This document shows, in pieces, positions 36,388 through 44,209 of a stretch of DNA of 64,000 bases (positions are counted from its first letter, which is position 1; each line of letters begins with the position of its first letter). The notes beneath the pieces are model-generated. The model did not search any database. It worked only from the letters and a program-made list of their open reading frames with translations, and had not been told where the DNA came from. The position numbers and the translations under genes were made by a program. Source of the stretch: Limibacillus halophilus (GTDB lineage Bacteria > Pseudomonadota > Alphaproteobacteria > Kiloniellales > CECT-8803); assembly GCF_014191775.1 (NCBI RefSeq), contig NZ_JACHXA010000005.1, positions 62,001-126,000 of the forward strand. Reading direction: 5' to 3'.

Positions 36388-37368
36388 ATGACCGACAGTT
36401 GGACTGATCGCAATCTTGCATTGGAATTGGTGCGTGTCAGCGAGGCTGCGGCAATAGCCGCCTCGCGGTTGATGGGGCGCGGGGACGAGAAGGCCGCTGA
36501 CCAGGCTGCTGTGAATGCTATGCGGGAAACACTGAACAGTCTACCGATCGATGGCACGATCGTGATCGGCGAAGGCGAGCGTGATGAAGCGCCGATGCTC
36601 TATATCGGTGAAAAGGTTGGCAGCGGCGGCGGGAAATTCGATATTGCCCTTGATCCGCTTGAAGGCACCACTTTGACCGCTAGGGGCGATCACAATGCGC
36701 TGGCAGTGATCGCTCTGGCCGAGGAGGGTGGTTTCCTCTTCGCCCCGGATATTTATATGGACAAGATCGCAGTCGGCGGCGGCCTGCCGGAAGGCATCGT
36801 CGATCTCGATGCTACGCCGAAGGAAAACCTGACCGAACTGGCCAAGGCCAAGAAAGTCGATGTCGCCGATCTCGTGGTTTGTATCCTGGACCGTCCCCGT
36901 CACCAGGACCTAATCCAACAGGCGCGCGACGCTGGCGCGCGTATCATGCTGATCCGGGACGGTGATGTCTCCGGTGTGATGGCCACCAGCAACCCCAAGG
37001 CGGCGGTGGACATCTATCTGGGTCAAGGCGGCTCGCCCGAGGGCGTGCTGGCTGCTGCGGCGCTGCGTAGTATCGGCGGGCAAATGCAGGGTCGTCTCAT
37101 CTTCAAGAATGAAGAGCAGATTGCCCGGGCGCGGACGATGGGCATTGAGGACCCGGATCGCAAGTACAACCTCATGGATCTGGCCAAGGGTGATGTTATG
37201 TTCGCGGCGACCGGCGTCACCGATGGGGCCATGTTAAAGGGCGTGCGCCGTTACGGCGGTGGCGCGTACACCAATTCCATTGTCATGCGCTCCAAGACAG
37301 GGACGGTCCGCACCATCGACACACACCACAATTTCGAGCGTAAGGTTTGGTACAGCCCCTTTATCTAG
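36388..37368 (+). CDS. glpX: Class II fructose-1,6-bisphosphatase
   Basis: A 326-residue GlpX-type phosphatase of gluconeogenesis. DEKAADQAAVNAMRETLN, IVIGEGERDEAPMLYIGEKVG and ALDPLEGTTLTARGDHNALAV carry the metal and phosphate ligands. SGVMATSNPKAAVDIYLGQGGSPEGVLAAAAL is typical of the family. The hom-glpX-recJ order is found in many Rhodospirillales and relatives. Confidence 0.95.
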   Translation: MTDSWTDRNLALELVRVSEAAAIAASRLMGRGDEKAADQAAVNAMRETLNSLPIDGTIVIGEGERDEAPMLYIGEKVGSGGGKFDIALDPLEGTTLTARGDHNALAVIALAEEGGFLFAPDIYMDKIAVGGGLPEGIVDLDATPKENLTELAKAKKVDVADLVVCILDRPRHQDLIQQARDAGARIMLIRDGDVSGVMATSNPKAAVDIYLGQGGSPEGVLAAAALRSIGGQMQGRLIFKNEEQIARARTMGIEDPDRKYNLMDLAKGDVMFAATGVTDGAMLKGVRRYGGGAYTNSIVMRSKTGTVRTIDTHHNFERKVWYSPFI

Positions 37369-37392
37369 GAAATCTCTCTGAAAGGATTTGGG

Positions 37393-39186
37393 ATGGCGGC
37401 GGCGGAGGAGCGACGAGCAGGATTCCTGGGGGTCGAAACCTCGCTGAAAGGACGGCGTTGGGAAGCGCGTTGCAACGATGAGCGCCTGGCGCTGGCGCTT
37501 AGCCAGCGTGGAGATCTTCCGGAGATATTGGGTCGTATCCTAGCAGCCCGTGGCGTGACGCTTGAGACCTTGGAAGCCTTTCTCGAACCGACTCTCCGCA
37601 GAGATCTTCCAAATCCCTCCGGCCTTGCCGGGATGGAACAAGCGACCACACGCATTCAAAGTGCTTTGGAACAGGGGGAAAGCCTTGGCGTCTTTGGTGA
37701 CTATGACGTGGATGGGGCAACGTCCTCCGCGCTGATCCTCCGGTATTTTCGCGCACTCGGCGTGGCGGTAGAAGCTTATATTCCCGATCGCATTACCGAA
37801 GGGTATGGCCCCAATCCCCAGGCCATGCGCACACTTGCTGAGCGTGGTGTAAAGGTTCTGATGACGGTGGATTGCGGCATCACTTCCTTTGAGGTGCTGG
37901 AAACGGCGGCGGAGGTTGGCCTCGATGTCATTGTGATCGACCATCACAAAGCAGAGCCGAAGCTGCCAATAGCAGCAGCGGTAATCAACCCGAACCGCCT
38001 GGATGACGAGTCCGGCCAGGGGCACTTGGCCGCCGTCGGGGTTACATTCCTGTTGCTGGTGGCGCTTAACCGGCGCCTGCGTGAAGCTGGTTGGTTTTCC
38101 GGAGACCGCCCGGAGCCAGATTTGAAGAATCTACTGGATTTGGTTGCGTTGGGAACGGTCTGTGACGTCGTGCCTTTGACAGGCGCTAACCGCGCGTTCG
38201 TGGCCCAGGGCCTGAAGATAATGGCTGCGCGCCGAAACCAGGGTGTCGCCGCTTTGTCCGAAGTAGCCCGCGTCGATAGTCGACCGGGAAGCTATCATCT
38301 CGGTTTCCTTTTGGGTCCCAGGGTCAATGCCGGTGGGCGTGTCGGCAAGGCCGATTTGGGCGTTCGGCTACTCAGCAGCGAAGACCCCTCGGAAACCCGG
38401 GCGCTTGCTCAGGAACTTGATGCGTTGAACGCCGAACGCCGCGAGATCGAAAGGCAAGTTCTGGACGATGCGCTCTTGCAGGTAGAGGCAGGCGAAAAGC
38501 CGCGCGGCATGGTTTTTGCCGCAGGGGAGGGGTGGCACGCGGGAGTCATCGGCATTGTCGCTAGCCGCCTCAAGGAGCGCTATGACCTGCCATGCTTGGT
38601 CATTGCCCTTGAGGATGAAGTGGGGAAGGGTTCAGCCCGTTCGGTCCGTGGCGTTGATCTGGGCAGCGCCGTAATCGCCGCGCGTCAGGCCGGTCTTCTC
38701 ATTAATGGTGGCGGACATCGCATGGCGGCCGGCCTGACAGTTGCCAGGGGAGCATTGCGCGATCTCCGGGCCTTTTTGGAAGATCGTTTGCAGAAGGAAA
38801 TTGAGCGCAGTAGCTATCAGGCAGCAATAGGAATCGATGCGGTTCTACAGCCCGGGGCGGCTACTGGCAGTCTCGTTGATTTGCTAGAGAAAGTCGGCCC
38901 TTTCGGAACTGATAACCCGGAGCCTCGCTTTGCGTTTTCCGGTGTGGGCGTGATCCAAGCGCAGGTCGTGGGCGATGACCATGTGCGTTGCCGTATCGTC
39001 GGTAGCGATGGCAAATCAATCAAAGCCATAGCCTTCCGCGCGCTTGATACGGATTTAGGGCAGGCACTCTTGTCTGGAGGTGGTGGCCGTTTTCATCTCG
39101 CCGGCAAACTGCGTTTGGATGAATGGGCTGGCGGTGATGCGGTGCAGTTCCTGATCGACGATGGCGCGCTGGCTAGCTCTAGCTAG
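37393..39186 (+). CDS. recJ: Single-stranded-DNA-specific exonuclease RecJ
   Basis: A 597-residue 5'-3' exonuclease. DHH-family motifs are present in order: FGDYDVDGATSSALIL (motif I), VDCGITSFE, VIDHHKAEPKLP (motif III), and GPRVNAGGRVGKADLGVRLL. The DHHA1 domain has LLINGGGHRMAAGLTVARG. Length is normal for proteobacterial RecJ. It follows glpX by 24 bp. Confidence 0.95.
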   Translation: MAAAEERRAGFLGVETSLKGRRWEARCNDERLALALSQRGDLPEILGRILAARGVTLETLEAFLEPTLRRDLPNPSGLAGMEQATTRIQSALEQGESLGVFGDYDVDGATSSALILRYFRALGVAVEAYIPDRITEGYGPNPQAMRTLAERGVKVLMTVDCGITSFEVLETAAEVGLDVIVIDHHKAEPKLPIAAAVINPNRLDDESGQGHLAAVGVTFLLLVALNRRLREAGWFSGDRPEPDLKNLLDLVALGTVCDVVPLTGANRAFVAQGLKIMAARRNQGVAALSEVARVDSRPGSYHLGFLLGPRVNAGGRVGKADLGVRLLSSEDPSETRALAQELDALNAERREIERQVLDDALLQVEAGEKPRGMVFAAGEGWHAGVIGIVASRLKERYDLPCLVIALEDEVGKGSARSVRGVDLGSAVIAARQAGLLINGGGHRMAAGLTVARGALRDLRAFLEDRLQKEIERSSYQAAIGIDAVLQPGAATGSLVDLLEKVGPFGTDNPEPRFAFSGVGVIQAQVVGDDHVRCRIVGSDGKSIKAIAFRALDTDLGQALLSGGGGRFHLAGKLRLDEWAGGDAVQFLIDDGALASSS

Positions 39187-39251
39187 CGCAAGTCCTGTAA
39201 TTGAAGAACCGGTACCGTGCTTAGGGCGCGACCATCGAGTGCGGGCCTGCT

Positions 39252-40025
39252 ATGCTTGTGCCTATGAGATCGGCGTGCGGGATTTCTCAAACCCTGTCGG
39301 CTGCTGTGACGATGCCCCTGCTGCTGCTGGCGTTGCTGGTGCCGCGCATGGCGGTCGCGCAGCAGGTCGATCTGGAACTACTGCTGGCGATCGACGGCTC
39401 TTCCAGCATTGATGCCCGGGAGTTCGATCTTCAGATGCAGGGTATAGCAGCCGCTTTCCGCCATCCAGGGGTCAAAGGCGCGATCCAGGCTTCTGGCGAC
39501 CTTGGGATCGCTGTCGCCTTGATGCAATGGTCGGACAGCCGCAATCAGTCATTGTCACTGGATTGGCGCGTGGTCAAGGACGAGGTGACCGCCGAGGCCT
39601 TTGCGCAGGCCGTGGAGAACACGGCCCGATTCGTTGTCGGCGGCGGAACGGCCATCGGTAGTGCTATCGATGTCGGCGTTGATTTTGTTTTGAAAAGCCC
39701 CTTTCAAGGGCGTCGTCAGGTCATCGATGTGTCCGGCGACGGCCGTGCGAATCAGGGACGCCTGCCGCCGCGCGCGCGCGATGATGCCGTCGCGAAAGGG
39801 TTTACGATCAATGGCTTGGCTATTCTAAATGAGGACCAGGCAGTTGATAGCTACTACCTCTACAACGTGATTGGCGGGACCGGTGCTTTCATCATCACGG
39901 CGCAGGATTTTCAGGACTTTCAGGTGGCTATCGTACGCAAGCTGATCCAAGAGATTTCCGGTGTCCCGATTGCTGGAATCAGAAAGGGCAGCGAAGGGCT
40001 TGCATTTGAAGCTCAGACCGATTAG
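39252..40025 (+). CDS. DUF1194 protein (secreted vWA-like)
   Basis: A 257-residue protein with an N-terminal signal peptide ending near AVAQQ. The domain begins LELLLAIDGSSSIDAREFDLQ, the metal-site D-x-S-x-S of a von Willebrand factor A fold, and contains VIDVSGDGRANQG. It is probably periplasmic; the role is unknown. It is the last host gene before tRNA-Glu. Confidence 0.85.
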   Translation: MLVPMRSACGISQTLSAAVTMPLLLLALLVPRMAVAQQVDLELLLAIDGSSSIDAREFDLQMQGIAAAFRHPGVKGAIQASGDLGIAVALMQWSDSRNQSLSLDWRVVKDEVTAEAFAQAVENTARFVVGGGTAIGSAIDVGVDFVLKSPFQGRRQVIDVSGDGRANQGRLPPRARDDAVAKGFTINGLAILNEDQAVDSYYLYNVIGGTGAFIITAQDFQDFQVAIVRKLIQEISGVPIAGIRKGSEGLAFEAQTD

Positions 40026-40070
40026 GTCTTTGCGCCGTCGAGCCGGTTTGGCCATCGGTTCGGTCATTGC

Positions 40071-40146
40071 GTCCCCATCGTCTAGAGGCCTAGGACATCA
40101 GCCTTTCACGCTGAAGACACGGGTTCGATTCCCGTTGGGGACGCCA
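40071..40146 (+). tRNA. tRNA-Glu(TTC), integration target
   Basis: A 76-nt cloverleaf: acceptor GTCCCCA with TGGGGAC, anticodon stem TCAGC/GCTGA, loop CTTTCAC with anticodon TTC, T arm ACGGG-TTCGATT-CCCGT, discriminator G and encoded CCA. The 3' end is the left attachment site of the adjacent element. The antisense strand of most of this gene encodes the end of the recombinase. Confidence 0.97.
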
Positions 40147-41751
40147 TCCGCCCATAGAAGTGGGCACTCCCTCGCAAAAAGAAGGATGGTCGCCATCGTT
40201 GGCGGCCACGGCCTGTGCCAGGATGGCCTTTGAGCCGGTGATGCGCACTTCTTTGCCTTGCACCTCAATCCGATCAATGAGGAGCCGCAGATAGCTCTTG
40301 CGGAGCGGCGAGTTATCGTTCGCGAACTCGCGCCTGAGAGCGCTTGCAAAGGCTTTGACGCGCTTAGGCGTGATCTTCTGGTCAATGGTTTCCTGAGCGC
40401 GGCTCTGGATCGAGAGCTGCCGGATAATCTCCTCACGTTCGCTCTTGCGTGTGCGGATACGGATTGCCAGGGATTCATCGTTGTCCAGATGGCCGCTCTC
40501 GACAGCCTTATAGAGGTTATCCAACGCTTGGTCGTGCGTACGCAGCTCGCGCTGGAGGTGGGCTACTGTCTCGCGCCTTGTATCTTTCTTATCAGAAGAT
40601 CGCTGCGTTAATTCCTTGAGGATCACAGTCAAGCGCGCTGGTTCCAAGATGCGCTCCAGGAGGCTATCGACCACAAGCCGGTCCAGGTCCTTCATGGGAA
40701 TAGGATGGCCTTTGCAGGCGCTGCTGCCGTGGCGAATCTTGTTGGCGCAGTCGTAGTAGCGATAGCGACCGCCTTTGCCGGTACGGATCGTAATCCCTGC
40801 GCCGCAGCGACCGCATTTCAGGAGCCCTGTGAGCAGGGTCGGGCCATTGGTAATGCGCGCCGGGGTCTTGCGCGGGCTGCGCGCTTTGAGGCGGCTCTGG
40901 ACCGTCTCAAAAGTCTCCGGCTCGATGATCACAGGGACGGGAAGGGCGATCCATTCCTCACGTGGTTTTTCCTTCTTGCTGCGACTGTCGAACCTGTTGA
41001 AGAAGTATTCGCCCCTGTAGGCAGGGTTGCGCAGGGTTTCATGCACCTTCTTGATGCTGAAACGCGCACCTTTTCGTGCCTTGAGACCCCTGGCGCCTAG
41101 ATGATTGACGATGGCCTTGATACCGAGCGGACCGCTTTTGCCGTCGCCGTTCCTGTAGAGGTCAAAGATCAGCTTAACGGTCTGCGCCTCGTTAGGGTCG
41201 ATCTCCAGGCGCTTCTTTTCCTTTGCGCCGCGTAGTTCTGCTGTGTAGGTGCGGTAGCCATAGGGTGGCGATGCGCCGTTCCAAAAGCCTTGGCGCGCGT
41301 TCTCCTTCATGGCGCGCAGGGTGTGCTTGGCGTTCTCCGCACTCTGTTGCTCATCGAAGGCTGCGACAACGGTATAGAGAAAATTGCTTGTGGTTTCGTC
41401 GCCATAATCCTGGGTGATAGCCACGAGCCGGATATCGTTCTTTTCCAGCATTCTGCGGTAGATGCAGGAATCAGCAACCGAGCGCGCGAAGCGCGAAAGG
41501 CTATGAACAAGCACCACATCGAAGGGCCGTGGCGTCTGCCGGGCGTCGGCTATCATTTCCTGGAAGGCTGGTCGCCTGTCGTCGGTGCCCGACGCGCCAG
41601 GCTCTATATAGACATTGGTGACCTGATAGCCGTTGGCTTTGGCGTAGGCCTCGCATTGGCTTTGCTGGTCGGGAAGCGAGAGGTCTTGCTCTGCTTGCCT
41701 CGTCGTTGAAACCCTCAGATAGAGAGCCGCCCGCATTCCCGTTCCAGCCAT
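40090..41751 (-). CDS. Serine recombinase (resolvase/integrase), tail encoded in tRNA-Glu
   Basis: A 553-residue large serine recombinase. The catalytic domain has YLRVSTTRQAEQDLSLPDQQ with the nucleophilic serine near residue 15 and HSLSRFARSVADSC. The recombinase domain follows (PPYGYR ... GIKAIVNHLGARGL), then a zinc beta-ribbon (CGRCGAGI ... YDCANKI ... SACKG) and a coiled coil. The final 18 residues (from W536) are encoded by the att core and the antisense strand of tRNA-Glu. In the circular form the same frame would continue into 49692-49601 and end after 33 residues instead. AGGAG precedes the start. Confidence 0.93.
   Translation of the reverse strand: MAGTGMRAALYLRVSTTRQAEQDLSLPDQQSQCEAYAKANGYQVTNVYIEPGASGTDDRRPAFQEMIADARQTPRPFDVVLVHSLSRFARSVADSCIYRRMLEKNDIRLVAITQDYGDETTSNFLYTVVAAFDEQQSAENAKHTLRAMKENARQGFWNGASPPYGYRTYTAELRGAKEKKRLEIDPNEAQTVKLIFDLYRNGDGKSGPLGIKAIVNHLGARGLKARKGARFSIKKVHETLRNPAYRGEYFFNRFDSRSKKEKPREEWIALPVPVIIEPETFETVQSRLKARSPRKTPARITNGPTLLTGLLKCGRCGAGITIRTGKGGRYRYYDCANKIRHGSSACKGHPIPMKDLDRLVVDSLLERILEPARLTVILKELTQRSSDKKDTRRETVAHLQRELRTHDQALDNLYKAVESGHLDNDESLAIRIRTRKSEREEIIRQLSIQSRAQETIDQKITPKRVKAFASALRREFANDNSPLRKSYLRLLIDRIEVQGKEVRITGSKAILAQAVAANDGDHPSFCEGVPTSMGGWRPQRESNPCLQRERLMS
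40137..40147 (+). repeat. Left attachment repeat (tRNA-Glu 3' end)
   Basis: GGGGACGCCAT, comprising the last acceptor-stem bases, discriminator and CCA of tRNA-Glu plus one base. It is identical to 49693-49703. Confidence 0.85.
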
Positions 41752-41760
41752 TATGGTCTC

Positions 41761-42009
41761 CTAATTTTCCAGACTGCTAACCAGCAAACTATCAAAGAAA
41801 CCGGAAAGCATTTCGATTTCCTCGCCTGTCACCGGCAGGACTTCGGGTAGATCGTGACTGACCCGGAGTCCGGTTTCACTATTATACTCGCCGCTATTAT
41901 ACCTGCCCTTGCTCGTGGCTTTTGCGACGGGCCGCCTTGTCTTTTTGGACGAGGCCGCTTTGCTTTGGCCGTCGCTATTATGCTCGGGCGTATGATGGCT
42001 GTCGCTCAA
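41761..42009 (-). CDS. Small element protein of unknown function (82 aa)
   Basis: An 82-residue hydrophilic protein. The first half is rich in S, K, R and N (SKKTRRPVAKATSKGRYNSG), the second half is acidic and ends hydrophobic (EEIEMLSGFFDSLLVSSLEN). No family was recognised. The start is a TTG at 42009, 9 nt after a strong AAGGAGG. An out-of-frame ATG (42013) between that site and the TTG would make an 11-residue peptide. It lies 9 bp upstream of the recombinase in the same operon; a recombination accessory role is conceivable but unsupported. Confidence 0.6.
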   Translation of the reverse strand: MSDSHHTPEHNSDGQSKAASSKKTRRPVAKATSKGRYNSGEYNSETGLRVSHDLPEVLPVTGEEIEMLSGFFDSLLVSSLEN

Positions 42010-42070
42010 CCATGAAAACCTCCTTTCCTGCCTGGATCAATTCCGGCCCTTGCCATGCCATACCCGCCCT

Positions 42071-42244
42071 TTAACGCTCTGCCCGGAAGAGGGCGCGCAA
42101 ATCGGCTATCAGGCCGCGCTCGCCAAACTCCTCCAGGGTGATCTTTCTGAAAGCCTGGAACTGCTCCGGCGGCAGGGAGGCCTGCGCCAGGTCGATGATC
42201 CGGGTCTTGCGATGGTTGATGAGAGAGAGAATCGACTTATACAT
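42071..42244 (-). CDS. 57-aa element protein translationally coupled to Rep
   Basis: A 57-residue reading frame starting MYKSILSLINHRKTRIIDLA and ending ADLRALFRAER. Its ATG overlaps the Rep stop as TAATG, an arrangement typical of reinitiation. Predicted helical and basic. No family was recognised. The open frame on the opposite strand here looks like a shadow. Confidence 0.6.
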   Translation of the reverse strand: MYKSILSLINHRKTRIIDLAQASLPPEQFQAFRKITLEEFGERGLIADLRALFRAER

Positions 42245-43323
42245 TACCAAAGCCCATAGCTGTATTTGGTGATCCGTGCGGCCACGTCTTGCTCCCAGGT
42301 GTAGGGGTCGTGGTGCAATTTGAGGTGGCTCAGAAGCTCTGCGTGGACCTCCTCAATCGTCAGGGGTGCAGTTGCACCCTTGAGAAGGCCAAGAACTGCT
42401 GCGAGGCCTTTTAAGCCGCCGTGGAGGGACTTCGTCTGCTGAAAGAGCCGCCAATTCAGGGGCGCTTGCCGGTCGATCTCCCGGATCAGGCCTGTTTGAT
42501 CGAGGGCGCTAATATCTTGCAGAAGTCCCTGCCAGAGAGGATGGAGCGGCCAGCGAGAGCGGTTGCTGTCGCCCGAAGGCTTGCGCAGGGTCGTGTGACT
42601 GTTCGCCAGCTCACGCAGGATATCGCCTTGATGGATGCCGATCTCGGTCGGATTGGTGATGCCGCCGGGCGCCAGGCGCTCGCGCCGTATTTGAAACTCG
42701 ACCCGCCAGACATTTTCTTTCTGACCCCAAAGCTGATGGAAGAAAACCTTGCCGCTTTCCTGCTCGATCTCCGCCGATTTGTCATAGAGACGCACCACCA
42801 CCTCGCCGCGCCCGAAGGTGAGGGTCTGCACCAGGCCATGCTCCCGGTAGATGGCGTCCTTGCTAGCGCGTGTGACGAAGTGATCCGCCGCGAAATCGAC
42901 CAGCGGCAAGTCATAGTCAAAGCTCCAATCAATACGGGATACGGAGCTGGGCCTGTATAGTGCGCCATTGATGGCTTCCAGCCAGGCGTTCAGGCGCGCC
43001 AGGAGCGCGGCATAGCCATGGCTCCAGAGACCCTTGCTAGAGAATCGCACATGGCAGCTTGGCTGCATCTTCTCAGTCAGACGGATTTCGAAGTCTTCAT
43101 TCACCAGCACGTAACGGTAGGGATGGAGACCATAGGGCATGAGGGCGAAGCTCTCGCCACCAATCGTTATCTTGGCGACCTCATCGCGGCGGCTCTCTTT
43201 GAGGCGCTGCTGCTGATAGGCCAGCTCATCGAAGTCCAGCCAGCTTTCGCCCATGGAGACGAAGTAGGAGACATAGAGACTGTCGATGCCGCTCAGAAGC
43301 AGGCGCGGGCGCTCACTGGTCAT
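42244..43323 (-). CDS. Replication initiation factor (Rep_trans-like)
   Basis: A 359-residue protein. LLLSGIDSLYVSYFV, SVSRIDWSFDYDLP, EVVVRLYDKSAEIEQESGK and NVWRVEFQIRRERL follow the pattern of plasmid/phage rolling-circle initiators of the Rep_trans type (R-x-D, then YDK-x-x-E, then W-R-x-E). It probably nicks an origin to start replication of the excised element. The ATG at 43323 is chosen from the family-like start; 43356 is an alternative. It overlaps the upstream HTH gene by 11 bp. Confidence 0.75.
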   Translation of the reverse strand: MTSERPRLLLSGIDSLYVSYFVSMGESWLDFDELAYQQQRLKESRRDEVAKITIGGESFALMPYGLHPYRYVLVNEDFEIRLTEKMQPSCHVRFSSKGLWSHGYAALLARLNAWLEAINGALYRPSSVSRIDWSFDYDLPLVDFAADHFVTRASKDAIYREHGLVQTLTFGRGEVVVRLYDKSAEIEQESGKVFFHQLWGQKENVWRVEFQIRRERLAPGGITNPTEIGIHQGDILRELANSHTTLRKPSGDSNRSRWPLHPLWQGLLQDISALDQTGLIREIDRQAPLNWRLFQQTKSLHGGLKGLAAVLGLLKGATAPLTIEEVHAELLSHLKLHHDPYTWEQDVAARITKYSYGLW

Positions 43324-43855
43324 GGTCGCCGCGATCCGCAGTGGCTCCAGCGCCATAGAGCTTATCCATGACCTGGGTGAGATTGATCAGGATCGAGCTG
43401 ACAGGCGCGCTTTCCAGGACTGTCTCATCGCCATCGAAGGCTTCTATGCCGTGGAAGAAATGAATGCTGGCCTTTGTGAAGCGTCCGCTATCTGGATCGA
43501 CCTGCCAGGAGACCTGGGCAAAGGCCGGTCCTTCCTGAGTCTCCGAGGCCATCACCAGGTCGTTGTCATCCTCCCAGGCGTCATAGAGAGCCTGGGCGGC
43601 AGGCTTGAGGACTTCCAGGGTCGCGCCGTAGCGCGCCAACTCCAGAAGGATCGCCGCGATCCAGGGTGTCGGCTCGGTCTCATAGAGGCGCGGGATGCCG
43701 GTGCCGGTTTCCTTGCCGCCGACCGTCTCCAGAAGGTCGTTCTGCGTCCAGTGGCGAAGCTGGCGCATGGTCTTGGCGATGTTCGCCGCGCTCAAGGAAG
43801 GGGCGATCAACTGTGCCAGCGCCTTGACGGTGAGATAGTGTCTTTCTGTAACCAT
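43313..43855 (-). CDS. HTH-containing element regulator (hypothetical)
   Basis: A 180-residue protein. The N-terminal YLTVKALAQLIAPSLSAANIAKTMRQLRHWTQNDLLETVGGKETGTGIPRLYE resembles a MerR-like winged helix (variant recognition helix then H-W and a wing with G-x-x-x-G-x-x-R-x-Y). The C-terminal half is not recognised. It is the first gene of the minus-strand operon, directly downstream of a promoter covered by paired inverted repeats, so autoregulation is likely. Confidence 0.65.
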   Translation of the reverse strand: MVTERHYLTVKALAQLIAPSLSAANIAKTMRQLRHWTQNDLLETVGGKETGTGIPRLYETEPTPWIAAILLELARYGATLEVLKPAAQALYDAWEDDNDLVMASETQEGPAFAQVSWQVDPDSGRFTKASIHFFHGIEAFDGDETVLESAPVSSILINLTQVMDKLYGAGATADRGDHDQ

Positions 43856-43883
43856 GTCCTACGATTCCCAAAGTGATAATCCC

Positions 43884-43936
43884 TTATAAGACAAACAATG
43901 TCTTTCAATCAAGCTTAAAAGACATTCAGTGTCTTT
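43884..43936 (-). promoter_or_regulatory. Promoter with two AAGACA-N5-TGTCTT operators
   Basis: On the minus strand TTGATT (43912-43907) and TTATAA (43889-43884) are exactly 17 bp apart. Inverted repeat 1 (43888-43904, AAGACA-AACAA-TGTCTT) fills the spacer; repeat 2 (43918-43936, AAAGACA-TTCAG-TGTCTTT) lies just upstream. Both have 5-bp spacers. This should be the regulated promoter of the Rep-recombinase operon. Confidence 0.75.
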
Positions 43937-44209
43937 CATCCTCCTTTGGAGCAAACAGGGCAGGGCTCAGTCATAAGCGCCAGGAGAACGTGCGGCTGCC
44001 GTCTCCCTCAAGGCCAGGCCGTGCTGCGCACGGTCGCTGGCGCGAGCCTTGACCGAGCCGGAGCCTGCACGTTAGGGGCTTGGCATGACTAAGCCAGAGT
44101 CTACCCCCATGGGGTGAGAGTTCTGGACAGAACAGTCCTATCGGTAGCAATGTAACGTAATGTATTTTAAACCCCCCGTGTTACTGATCACGGGGGAAAG
44201 GGGAAAGTA
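43937..44209. other. Central intergenic region of the element, inverted repeats, possible origin
   Basis: Several inverted repeats occur here: GCCGTGC/GCACGGT near 44020-44036, AACGTGC/GCACGTT around 43988 and 44070, CCCCATGGGG near 44105-44114, and the perfect palindrome GTTCTG-GA-CAGAAC (44120-44133). An 8-bp stem CCCCCGTG/CACGGGGG (44173-44196) lies just before the ribosome site GGGGAAAG of the helicase gene. The region must hold the promoter of the plus-strand operon and may hold the replication origin; neither was pinned down. Confidence 0.45.

Noticed and set aside
42050-42259. Plus-strand 69-residue open frame inside the element
   Set aside because: The minus-strand 57-aa frame in the same place is coupled to rep and fits the operon; the plus frame has no ribosome site or context.
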